From the NCBI GenBank assembly GCA_027257055.1, contig JAPVLO010000001.1, positions 10,563,501 to 10,627,500 on the forward strand: a DNA stretch of 64,000 nucleotides. Reading direction: 5' to 3'. The notes beneath the pieces are model-generated. The model saw only the letters and a list, made by a program, of their open reading frames with translations, had not been told where the DNA came from and made no database searches. The stretch's first letter is position 1, and the number at the start of each line of letters is the position of its first letter. Of the stretch, positions 33,681 through 47,312 are shown in pieces. The stretch is from Cephalopachus bancanus. Taxonomy: Eukaryota > Chordata > Mammalia > Primates > Tarsiidae. Position numbers and translations under genes: made by a program.

Positions 33681-33830
33681 CTGCTTCTGTTCTGTATAAG
33701 AATATATGGTGATTTTTAAATTGGTTTTAAAATCCAATAAAATAAAAAAAATACTCTCAAGCCAGTCTTTATAGCTAAGGCATGGAGGATGCCTCCCAAG
33801 GACTGGTTTATCAATGCAATTCTATTTTTT

Positions 33831-34154
33831 ACATTTATTTTAATTTTATTTTAATTTTGTTTGTTTGTTTTTGAGTCAGAATCTTACTCTGCTACCCAGG
33901 CTAGAGTGCAGTGGCATGCTCTTGGCTTACCACAGCCTTGACCTCCCAAGTTCAAGCGATCCTTCAACCTCAACCTCCCAAGTAGCTGGGAATATAGACA
34001 CACATCCCCACACCTGGGTACTCTTTTGATTTGTTATAGAGATGAGGTCTCGCTATGCTGCCCAGGTTAATCTTGAATTCCTGGGCTCAAGCAATCTTCC
34101 CATCTCGGCCTTCTATAATGCTGGTATTGCAGCTGTGAGCCACCCCACCCAGCC
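33831..34154 (-). mobile_element. Old Alu, first of two at one target site
   Basis: TTGAGTCAGAATCTTACTCT, GTGGCATGCTCTTGGCTTAC; diverged. Left flank AATTCTATTTTTT (33818-33830). Confidence 0.92.
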
Positions 34155-34160
34155 AAATTC

Positions 34161-34456
34161 TTTTTTTTTTTTGGAGTTGGAGTCTTACTCTTGTCACCCA
34201 GGCTGGAGTGCAGTGACACACTCATGGCCACCGCAGCCTTGATCTGCTTGGCTTAGAGGATCCTTCCGCCTCAGCCATCCAAGTAGCTGGAACTACAGAT
34301 GTGTGCCACCACATCTGGCTAGTTTTTGTGATTTATTGTAGAGACAAGATCTCACCAAGCTGCCTGGACTGGTCTCAAACCCCCTAGGCTCAGGCAATCC
34401 TCTAGCCTTGGCCTCCCAAACTGCTGGGATTACAGGCATGAGTCACCCCATTAGCC
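34161..34456 (-). mobile_element. Alu, intermediate, second at the same target site
   Basis: GGAGTTGGAGTCTTACTCTT, TTTGTGATTTATTGTAGAGA linker. Flanks AAATTC (34155-34160) and AAATTCTATTTTTT (34457-34470) repeat the left flank of the older neighbour at 33818. Confidence 0.95.
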
Positions 34457-34470
34457 AAATTCTATTTTTT

Positions 34471-35714
34471 AATATCTTCATGCACTCTATACTGTGAAGC
34501 TAGATGATAACAAGAGCTTTCTGGAGGAAATTAGAGTCCAGATTCAATAGCTGAATCCTGTGGGTCTATGGCTTAGTGATGATGGCCATGATATCTAGTA
34601 CCTTTCAGCGTGACACAGTTTAGAGAGAAAACCATATTGTTGTTCTGTTTCTGTACTGGAAACATTTGCAGTGCATCTTCTGTAATTATGGCTTCTTTAG
34701 ATTAACTTATCTATGAACATTTCCAGTGTGAAGCTGCTTCTGCTCCTATTTATTTCTGAGTTCAAATGGGCCCTCTCACCCGCCACTGTTTTCCCTGGGT
34801 TCTTTTTCTCATTTGTGTTCACATCTACCTTTCCCCTGGCAGCAATGACTTGAAACACCGCCGTCTGTTTTCTTCAGCAAGAGAGCTCATGTCCCAGGGT
34901 ATGAGACAAGGAAGCTGAAGGACATATGCACGGCCCTCTCGCAGCCCAGACGCCTGGACACATTTCAGGACGCAGGACAGCAGAGTGAGAACTGTTGTCC
35001 TGGAAGCGTCACTCTGGCACCAGTTTAGGGGTGGAGCAGAGGCAGCTCAGTGGCTGTTAGCTGTTGTCTTCTGGAAAGCTGTGGGTGGCCCCCAAAGAAA
35101 TGAGCTAACTGCTCCAGCGATCTCCAAGGTAGCTCTTGCCTGACTTGGTGTCCAGGATGGAGGGTAGTGATTTAGTGAGCGCAATAGCTCAGCATCTCTC
35201 TGTGTGCCTGAGGGGGTTACTGGAGACAGAGCAGAAACAGGTTGACGTAATCCACAAAGAAACAGCTCTACCAGAAATAAGTAAATAGTCCCCCGGGATG
35301 GATAAGAAGAAGCAGTCAGAATCTTCCATAGCAAATGTGCCTTTTTGTCTCCTTTTCCCTCTTAGGAAGTCCTGTAAGGGAAGAAAAAAGAATCCTGTAT
35401 CTTTAAAAACCCTTTTTCTTTTAGAAATCAACACAGAGCAAAGGTCAGAAGATTCTATGTGCTTTAAGTTTCTTGGCTTGTTTTTCTCTCGTTTTAGGGA
35501 GAAATATGTGTTTGAGCAGACGTGTCTCACCCAGATTACCTCATGGCAATCTGGTTCCAAGAGAAGCCCCTTCCAGTTTATCATACATTATTTTTCCTTC
35601 TATAGGACTCTTACATTTGTGTGAAAAAGCTAAAAACTGCTGTCTTATGAAATGGAGGAGATCAATTCAAAAATCTAAATTGTCACTTTTCTGGAGACCT
35701 AAAAGTTCACATTT
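34471..35714. other. Single-copy sequence, moderately GC-rich at 34740-35330
   Basis: No recognised repeat. The frames at 35047-35584 (minus) and 35298-35624 (plus) have no recognisable domain and overlap each other in opposite senses; I do not call a gene. Confidence 0.45.
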
Positions 35715-35724
35715 GCAAAGTCTT

Positions 35725-36034
35725 GTTTTTTATTTATTTTTTGAGTTGGAGTCTCACTCTCTCGCCCAGGCTGGAGTAAAAGGAGTGGCACACTCGTGGC
35801 CACCCCAGCGTTGACCTGTTGGGCTCCCACAATCCTTCTGTCTCAGCCTTCCAAGTAGCAGGAAATACAGATGTGCGCTACCATGCCCGGCTAATTTTTT
35901 TGATTTATTTTTGATTTAGAGACAAGGGTCTTGCCAAGCTGCCCAGGCTGGTCTCGAACCCATGGGCTCGGGCAATCCACTCACCTCATCCTCCCAAAGT
36001 GCTGGGGGTACAGGGTGAGCCACCAAGCCTAGCC
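35725..36034 (-). mobile_element. Alu, intermediate
   Basis: GTGGCACACTCGTGGCCACC right arm; ATTTTTTTGATTTATTTTTG linker with a short duplication. TSD GCAAAGTCTTG / GCAAGGTCTTT. Confidence 0.94.
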
Positions 36035-36139
36035 GCAAGGTCTTTTTGATGCCAACATAGTAGACTTGAACTTGATGTAGTGGATGCGGAGAAGATATAT
36101 TTTCATGATATCACGTGATCAGATTTGTAATGTAATTTC

Positions 36140-36435
36140 TTTTTTTATTTCTTTTTTTTTTGAGTTGGAGTCTCATTCTGTCTCCCAGACTGGAGTGCAG
36201 TGGCCGCTCCCGGCCACCGCAGCCACGACCTGCTGGGCTCCGGCGACCCTTCCGCCTCAGCCTTCCAAGTAGCCGGAATTACAGGCACGCGCTACCACGC
36301 CTGGCTAATTTGTTGATTTTATTGTAGAGATGAGGTCTCGCTGCCCAGGCGGGTCTCGAACCCTTGGGCTCAGGCAATCTACTCACCTCAGCCTCCCAAA
36401 GGCGCGGGATTACAGGCTGAGCCACCGAACCCGGC
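36140..36435 (-). mobile_element. Young Alu
   Basis: Full minus-strand copy, GTGGCCGCTCCCGGCCACCG. TSD TTGTAATGTAATTTC / TTGTATGTAATTTC. Confidence 0.95.
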
Positions 36436-36661
36436 TTGTATGTAATTTCAATTAAAAAACTGACAACGGTGTTTAGAAATAAGAATAATCTATTATAATG
36501 GTTTTTGTTTTACTCCTAGAGTTCATGTTTTATTTCCCACTCTACATGTTGATCAGAGTGTTTTACAACTAATTATAAAAGACCAGCAATTCTCCCATTT
36601 CACATCTTATTTGCAATCAATAGACATTTAGCCAAATCACATCCTATGTTTTGGTTATATT

Positions 36662-36972
36662 CTTTTTCTCCCCCTTTTTTCTGAGTCAGGGTTTCATTCT
36701 GTCATCCAGGCTGAAGTGCAGCAGCATTACCATGACTCACAGCAGCCTCGAGTTCCTGGGCTCACGAGTCTTCAGCCTCAGCCTCCTGAGTAGCTGGGCC
36801 TACAGGTACACGCCACCACATCTGGCTCCTTTTTTGATTTTTGATTTTTGTAGAGATGAGATCTCTCTATATTGCCTAGGTTAGTCTTGAACTCCTGGGC
36901 TCAAGCAATCCCCCTGCCTCAGCTTCCCAAAGTGCTGGGATTATCGGTGTAAGCATGTAACCATCCCCAGCC
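36662..36972 (-). mobile_element. Old AluJ-like element
   Basis: CTGAGTCAGGGTTTCATTCT, GCCTCGAGTTCCTGGGCTCA, TATATTGCCTAGGTTAGTCT. TSD GGTTATATTCTTT / GGTTACATTCTTT. Confidence 0.92.
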
Positions 36973-36989
36973 TGGTTACATTCTTTAAA

Positions 36990-37468
36990 CTAATTATTTT
37001 TATTCATTTTTTCTTTTTTTGGAACTGTAGCCTGCATTCTAAGCTGATCTTATTCTCTTTCCATTCATCTGCTTATTTTAGCTGTATTTCCTTCCCTCTC
37101 AACACATAGGAGGGTATAACCTACCACATCCCAGTCATTAACTATTCAACAACAAATACCTTCAGAACACTGAAAAATGAGTCAAATTCCAGAGTTTTCT
37201 GCTTTATGTTTTAATTGAACATTGGAAAAATTATTTAGGTTTTTAAAAAATGTAAGTCTGACCATAAAATAAGTTTAAAAGGGAACCATTAAAAGAAGGA
37301 AGTTATTCCTTACCTTGTGTAAGCTCCAGAATTCAAGAAAGCATTGCTGCTGTTGGGATGATCCAAGCCTTCACTCCAGCCCACACTGGGCATTGAAGTG
37401 ACCCATCTGGAAAGCTTGGAGAAGCTGAACTGCCTGGGTCCAAGGCAGGGAGGTGAAATGAAGATAAA
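36990..37468. other. Single-copy sequence
   Basis: No recognised repeat. Confidence 0.4.
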
Positions 37469-37484
37469 AGAAGAAAATCATGTA

Positions 37485-38210
<726 letters not shown>

Positions 38211-38554
38211 ATTCACTCTGCTGTTGTATTGGAATCTGCAGTCATAAGGATTTTCTTTTTCACGAGCTGTGTGTGCACTTAAGAGAATGAGCCAGGATGC
38301 CTTGCTGTTGATTTGTTGTTATTATAATTAAGTGGAGGAATTTAAAGTTCTCACGCTTGTAAGCAAGTCTAAATATTTTTCATTATTTTTTGACAAAAGG
38401 CATTTTTACTTTTTGTCTTAAAAAAAATTCCAGATCTGTATTACTACAAGTTCTCACAGCAAGTCTATAAGACATTTATTTGCTTCCAAGATCAATAAAG
38501 GTATATACGTAACATTAAATTTGGGAGATAATTAATAATAATACTTCATGAAAC
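38211..38554. other. Single-copy sequence
   Basis: No recognised repeat. Confidence 0.4.
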
Positions 38555-39285
38555 ACAGATCTGATTGCATTCCCTGTTCAAAAATCCATCACAGTTGCCT
38601 TTTGCCTTTATACAAAGCTCAGACTGATTATTCGTGGGTCCAGAAACCCCCTAAGTCACTGAACCCGCATTCTAGTCTCAGCCTAACTCTGATATCATCT
38701 TTCACCATTCTATTTTATTTTAGATTTGGGGTTACATGTGCAGGTCTGTTACATGAATATACTGTGAGATGCTGAGGTTTGGGCTTCTATTGAAACATCA
38801 CCCAAGTAGTAAGCCAGGGTCCTTCATCGCTAGCTCTTCCCTCCCTCTCCCATTGAGGAGTCCCCAGTGTCTTTTGTCCCCCAACTTTATGTCCATGTGT
38901 ACCCAGTATTTAGCTTCCACTAATAAGCAAGAACATGCAGAATCCAGTTTTCTGTTTCTGCATTAATTCACTTAGACTAATGGCCTCTAGCTGCATCCAT
39001 GTGGCTGCAGAGTACGTGATTTTGCTCTTTCTTATGGCTGCCTGGTATTCCATGTGTCCATGTGCCACATTTTCTTTATTCACTCACCAGTACTGAGCAC
39101 CTGGTTTAGTTCCATGTCTTTGCTATTGTGCATAGACTCATCACTCTCTCCCCACCTCACATGGGTCACATTCTAGCCTCTGTGGGCTCTTACACACGAA
39201 ACTAATCTTATACTTACCTCTACCTCCAAACCTTTCACTCGATCAGTTTTCTTTTCCTAGATTGTCCCTTCCTCCTCTTGGAAGA
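38555..39285 (+). mobile_element. L2 fragment, split by an L1 3' end
   Basis: Pieces 38555-38705 (CAGATCTGATTGCATTCCCT, TATACAAAGCTCAGACTGAT) and 39131-39285 (CTAGCCTCTGTGGGCTCTTA, CCTTTCACTCGATCAGTTTT) follow the order of the L2 3' region. Confidence 0.6.
38709..39130 (-). mobile_element. L1 3' end, minus strand
   Basis: GGGGTTACATGTGCAGGTCT, CATCACCCAAGTAGTAAGCC, CACTTAGACTAATGGCCTCT, GGCTGCCTGGTATTCCATGT and GTTCCATGTCTTTGCTATTG are the reverse complement of an L1 3' UTR and ORF2 end. 5'-truncated, tail TATTTTATTTTA on the left. Confidence 0.9.
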
Positions 39286-40235
39286 AAATCGTATTCATCA
39301 TCCAAGATTGATGATGATTCTGGTCTGAATGATCCTGACAGAAGTTATTTCTTTCTTGTATATCCTGATCTGAATGATCAAAATGAATATTTCTGTACTT
39401 TAGACTTACACAGCACTGTAATTTTTTCTCTGCTATGAATATGATGACATTTTGCTTTGTATATTTCAAGAGCCCTTGAAAACCACATCAAATGACTAAA
39501 TTCAATACTAAATATACTGGATGAAAATAGGTATTATTTATCAAATGTGTAGACATATTGCTCTATTTTTTAGATATTTTCCAATGTTCATATTTATTGT
39601 GAATATTTTATAGATGATTAATCAACTTCCACTTCTTTTCATTTGGTCCATGCTAACAAGTACCTTTCCAAATATCAGCTTATTCAGGAACCCGCCATGA
39701 CTGTCTTAAAAGAAATATTGCACATTTACATATGAATATGTGTGAAAGTGCTTTGGAAATTTTAGAGCACAATACTTAAACTAGTTGGTATTACACCGAG
39801 GATTTTAAGCATCAACTCCCAAAACAATACCCACTTCTACCTCTTTCTAGTCATGGAAATAATTTTATTTCGTTAATGTTTATGAGCCATTTTCTCTCCT
39901 TTGCTGGATAAGCATGCTTTCCTCGTGCTTGTGAGGCCAGGCCACTAGTCAAATAAACAAGCACTCTTCACTTTTCCTGGACAAGATATCTGCTCCAGTC
40001 AGTCAGCTGGCAAAAGTATGTGCTTAAGGAATTCGAGGATCTCACTAAAAAGATTTCAGGCAGACTGTTGAAGGGATCGCACAGATTCTATTTGTTGCTT
40101 ATAGTAAAATGGAAAAGAAGTTTTTTTTCTTCTAGTGGAGTGAACACTAACAGGAGTCATAGGAGACCCACAAAGTTTTAAAGATAATTTTATGAACCAA
40201 ACATTTGCTTGAACTGCAAAGGACAGGAATACAGC
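39286..40235. other. Single-copy sequence
   Basis: No recognised repeat. 39285-39400 has repeated GATGAT/TGAATGATC text but no clear array. Confidence 0.4.
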
Positions 40236-40247
40236 TAAAAAAGAAGT

Positions 40248-40540
40248 CGGTTGGGTGCAGTGGCTCATGCCTATAATCCCAGCACTTTTGGGAGGCCGAT
40301 GTGAGAGGATTGCCTGAGCCCACAGGTTCGAGAACAGCCTGGACAACTTGGCAAGACCTCATCTTGACAATAATCAAAAACTTAGTTGGGTGTTGTGGCA
40401 CACGTCTCTAGCTCCAGCTACTTGGAAGGCTGAGGTGGAAGGATCGCCTGAGCCAGCAGAGTGCGGAGGCAATGAGCATTCCATTGCACTCCAGCCTGGG
40501 CCACAGAGTGAGAAATTCCACCTCAAAAACAAAACAAAAC
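40248..40540 (+). mobile_element. Alu, intermediate
   Basis: GTTGGGTGCAGTGGCTCATG start, ACAATAATCAAAAACTTAGT linker, tail (AAAAC)n. TSD AAGAAGTC on both sides of a longer A-rich context. Confidence 0.94.
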
Positions 40541-40552
40541 AAGAAGTCTTTG

Positions 40553-41235
40553 GAATCCAAAAGGCAAGAAGCAGGCTGAGAAGACTATGCAGTTAAAAAC
40601 ACAGACTGTTTTTCATGGGAAAGAAGAAATTGTGCAGAGGTGAAAACAAAGAACTCAGAGGGCAGAGCCAAGAGTTACAGAGAATTATTTCCAAGCTTTG
40701 ATTCCTAATCAAAGAAATGCTGATGTGTGTCCTGCTAAATTTTATAATTGCTATGAGCCAGTAATTTCTGTGTGGTTCCAACCTTTACTCATTCTTGATA
40801 GGGTATTTAAACAGGTTATCTTATGCTTGTCTTAGGATTATACATAGCTATATAGCACATAAAATTTGTCTCTTTATTTGACTTAAGTTAGGGAACAGCT
40901 GCATTCAAGGAACCACTTTTGAGGACTTTCATTTAAAGCAGGACTTGACTTAGATATTAAAATTCTTGAACTTGAGTCTGAGCTATAACATGTAAGGTTT
41001 GGAGGAAGTTTTCAAGGGAGAGAGTATGTTTTGCATATAGGAGGAAGGTTAATAATTGTAGCCAGAAGATAAACTCTGGTGTTTTTATAATATATCCAAT
41101 TATTTGACGTTTCTCCTTTCGAAAGACAAATTTTAAATCCCCTTCCTTAAAATATGCCTTAGCATTGAGCAAATTATTTATAATGAATAGAATGTCACAG
41201 AAGTGACAATTATTATCTTTTGACACTAGATCATT
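40553..41235. other. Single-copy sequence
   Basis: No recognised repeat. Confidence 0.4.
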
Positions 41236-41777
41236 GTACTAGTTAGGTTTCTCCAGAGAAATAAAAGCAATAGAATACACACACACACTCACACACACAC
41301 ACATTAATATATATAGGAAATGTTATTATCCTAGTTAATATATATGTAATATTAATGTCCTAGTCTCTCCTTGAAACACTTGCACAGACACAACCCAAAA
41401 TAGTGTTTTTTGGTTTTTTTTTTTTTTGAGTTGGAGTCTCACTCTGTCACCCAGAGTGGAGTGCAGTGGCCACTCCCAGCTACTTCAGACTTGACCTGCT
41501 GGGCTTCGGCAATCCTTCTGCCTCAGCCTTCCAAGTAGGTGGAACTACAGGCGCGTGCTACCACGCCCAGCTAATTTTTGATTTATTGTAGAGATGAAGT
41601 CTTACCAAGTTGCCCAGGCAGGTCTCGAACCCCCGGGCTCAGGCAATCCACTCACCTCAGCCTCCCAAAGCGCGGGATTACAGGCTGAGCCACCGAACCC
41701 AGCTCCAAAATAGTGTTTTATCATCTGTCTGAGCATCACCTAACCCAGCCAAGTGAACACATAAAATTAGCCAACAT
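41236..41777 (-). mobile_element. MLT2 LTR (ERV-L type), 3' LTR of a minus-strand provirus
   Basis: On the plus strand it begins TGTACTAGTTAGGTTTCTCC and ends GCCAAGTGAACACATAAAAT, the two ends of MLT2 in reverse. It holds a (CA)n tract (41277-41304) and an Alu (41405-41704). Without the Alu it is about 250 bp, so internally deleted. Confidence 0.8.
41405..41704 (-). mobile_element. Young Alu inside an MLT2 LTR
   Basis: Minus-strand copy with GTGGCCACTCCCAGCTACTT. TSD CCAAAATAGTGTTTT on both sides. Confidence 0.96.
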
Positions 41778-44599
<2,822 letters not shown>

Positions 44600-44655
44600 A
44601 TCTGTATTACTCAGGGTTCACCAGCGAGATTGAGCAAATAAGATATACATATATA

Positions 44656-45557
44656 TGGGGGGAAATGATAAAAAACCTGGAATTTATTTATAAAATATTG
44701 TATATTTCTTCTTACATATTTAAACTTAAATCACCAGCCGGGTTCCGTGGCTCAGCCTGTAATCCCGGCGCTTTGGGCGGCTGAGGTGAGTGAATTGCCT
44801 GAGCCCACGGGTTCGAGACCCACCTGGGCAACTTGGCGAGACCTCATCTCCGAAATAAGTCAAAAAAATTAGCCGGGCGTTGTAGCGCGCGCCTGTAGTT
44901 CCAGCTACTTGGAAGGCTGAGGCAGAAGGATCGCCGGAGCCCAGCAGGTCGAGGCTGCGGTGGCCGGGAGCGGCCACTGCACTCCAGTCTGGGTGACAGA
45001 GTGAGACTCCAACTCAAAAAAAAAAAACCCAAAAAACCAAAAACTTAAATCACCTTTAAAGTACTCTCCATTTGATGCAATACACCTACGAGACACTTTT
45101 TCCACTGCTCAAAACAGTTTTTGAACGCATCAATTTTGATGCCTTTTTGTGCTTCTGCTGTTTTTTGTTTCACCTCTGCCACATGAACAAAACCTTTGCC
45201 TTTGAGGACTTTTTTCATCCAGGGAATTTTTTTTTTTTAAAGTTGCTCAGGGTGAGATCAGGTAAACAGGGAAGGTGGGCTATGGGGGTCATACTGTTTT
45301 GGTTCAAAAACTGCTGTTCACTTAGCGCAGTGTGGGCAGGTGTGCTCATGAATCACCCACTATGAAATGGGCAAATACGTTGACAGAATCTCCAAAAACA
45401 AATTCACTGAAGCCAAACACAGCCTCTCACAGCAATGCTAGTTGGTACACTGATGCTGATGAGTTCCTGGAACAATTACTTAGCTGAGGAAGCCTTTACT
45501 ACAGGGGGCCTAACCTCCAAAAAATAATTCCTGTTTTTTTATGGGCCCCCTTCAAAT
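44656..45557 (-). mobile_element. Mariner-like element, internally deleted, copy 3
   Basis: Inserted in a TA-rich part of the MLT2 LTR. Ends: GGGGGGAAATGATAAAAAAC and TTCCTGTTTTTTTATGGGCC. The minus strand near 45070-45240 has the transposase C-terminal end (RRCIASNGEYFKGD in frame at 44905-45105). Size about 600 bp without the Alu at 44736-45043. Same internal order as copies 1 and 2. Confidence 0.85.
44736..45043 (+). mobile_element. Young Alu inside mariner copy 3
   Basis: GCCGGGTTCCGTGGCTCAGC start, CACGGGTTCGAGACCCACCT, GGCCGGGAGCGGCCACTGCA; the tail has C interruptions. TSD AAACTTAAATCACC on both sides, which is mariner sequence. Confidence 0.96.
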
Positions 45558-46062
45558 ATATTTACATGCATACATACATATATATTTGCATGTATCTATC
45601 TAGATATCCTAGATATGCTTTCTATTTATCTCTCTATATATCTTATGCATCTATATATCAAGAATTATTGTGAAAACTAGCTTTTTTGGTTTTGGAAGCT
45701 AAGAAGTCCATGATTTGTTATTTGCAAGTTGAAGAACCAGGAAATCCAGTAGTGTGATTCCGGTGAAGTCCAAAGGCCTGAAAACCAGGAGTGCTGATAT
45801 TTGAAGGCAGGAGAGCATATATGTCCCAGCTCACGTGAGAGAACAAATTCACCCTTTTGCTACTTTTCCCATCTAATGGGGCCACCAGTGGATTGACTAA
45901 TGCCTGCACATATTGGCGAGAAGGATCTTCTTTATTCAGTCTACTGATTCAAATGCTAACCTCTTCTGGAAATACCCTTAAAGGTATCTAGAGATAATGT
46001 TTTATGAGCTATCTGGGTGTCTTTTAGTCCAATCCAGTTGACACATAAAATTAACCACTGTA

Positions 46063-46380
46063 GTTAGAAAAAGCATTATTAATTCTTCCTGAATCCTTTT
46101 CTTAGATCACTCACTCTAGGGCAAGCCAGCTGGCATGTGTGGAGACACTCAGGCTGGTAGTAGGGACCTCCACAGGAAGAGAAATTGAGGCTTCCTATCA
46201 ACAGCCAGTACTATCTTGGCAGCCATGTAAGACAGCTGTATTGAAAGGAGTTCCATGAACACTTAGGTCTTCAAAGAACTGCAGCCCTAGCCAATAGTTT
46301 GATTGTAACCCTGAAAAAAAAAAAAATCCTGAGTCAGAACCATTCAGATAAGCCATTCCCAAATAGTCAACCCACTACAG
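46063..46380. other. Single-copy sequence
   Basis: No recognised repeat. An A14 run lies at 46313-46326. Confidence 0.35.
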
Positions 46381-47200
46381 TAACTCTTCACTGATGCAAA
46401 ACCAATTATTCCAGAATTTAACATCTTAAAGTTATAAACCTTTATTTCCCCAGTTTTTGTGAAGCAGAAATTTGAGGTCATCAGCTGGGTTTTATTTTTT
46501 TATTTTTTCCCGAGTTGGGGTCTCACTCTGTGGCCCAGACTGGAGTGCAGTGGCCACTCCCGGCCACCGCAGCCTCGACCTGCTGGGCTCCAGTGATCCT
46601 TCCGCCTCAGTCTTTCTAGTAGCTGGAACTACAGGTGCATGCTACCACACCTGGCTAATTTTTGATTTATTGTAGAGATGAGATCTTGCCAAGTTGCTGG
46701 GGCAGGTCTTGAACCTGCGGGCTCAGGCAATCCACTCACCTTGGCCTCCCAAAGTGTGGGATTACAGGCTGAGCCACCGAGCCCGGCATCAGCTGGGTTT
46801 TATAGTCTCAAGGTGTAAGATGAGGGTGCAGTTAAAATATTGCTTAGGGTCATGGTCATCTGAAGGTTTGACTGAGGGGGGCTATCTGCTTCCAAGATGG
46901 CTCCTTCATGTGCTTATTAAGGAGACCTGTTTTTTGCCCAATATTGGCAAGAATAGTCCATTTCTCTTCTATGGATCTCCTCTGAGGTAGCTTGAGTGTC
47001 CTCACAATATGGCAGCTGGTTTCTCTCAGGGGTGGTGATCTGAAAAGAGGAAGCAATATGGAAACCACAATGCTTTTTAATGACTTAGCATTGAAAGTCA
47101 CATGTCTTTCCCACACTATCCTCTTGGCTACACAGGTTAGTCCCATTCAACGTAGGAGTGAACAGCAGAAAGCTGTGAGAACCAGGAGGTGAGGATTTCT
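46381..47200. mobile_element. Old interspersed repeat of unnamed family, split by an Alu
   Basis: TTAACATCTTAAAGTTATAA, AAGATGGCTCCTTCATGTGC, CTCACAATATGGCAGCTGGT and TGACTTAGCATTGAAAGTCA are wording I associate with a mammalian interspersed repeat, but neither family nor class is certain. The Alu at 46494-46787 interrupts it. Confidence 0.4.
46494..46787 (-). mobile_element. Young Alu
   Basis: GTGGCCACTCCCGGCCACCG, GCAGGTCTTGAACCTGCGGG. TSD CATCAGCTGGGTTTTAT on both sides. Confidence 0.96.
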
Positions 47201-47224
47201 GCAAGTCATCTGGGAAGCTGGTTA

Positions 47225-47312
47225 CCATAGTGAGGTGATAAATGGTTGTTATTGATTGATGCCACTAAGTTTTGTGCTAAGTTACTGTGCAGTAACAGAT
47301 GACTAACATACA
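47225..47312 (+). mobile_element. MLT1-type LTR 3' end fragment
   Basis: TGATGCCACTAAGTTTTGTG, then CAGTAACAGATGACTAACAT and a terminal ACA resemble the 3' end of MLT1 LTRs. The 5' part was not found. Confidence 0.5.

Larger units (their letters stand above)
44600..46062 (-). mobile_element. MLT2 LTR (ERV-L type), 5' LTR, holding mariner copy 3
   Basis: Plus strand starts CTGTATTACTCAGGGTTCAC (44602) and ends AGTTGACACATAAAATTAAC (46037-46056), the reverse of MLT2. The mariner-like insert at 44656-45557 splits it; without that it is about 560 bp, near the usual MLT2 length. Together with 41236-41777 it brackets the pol remnant. Confidence 0.82.

Noticed and set aside
35047..35624. Overlapping open frames on both strands in moderately GC-rich DNA
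   Set aside because: No domain, no consistent codon pattern and mutual overlap in opposite senses; no exon call can be supported.
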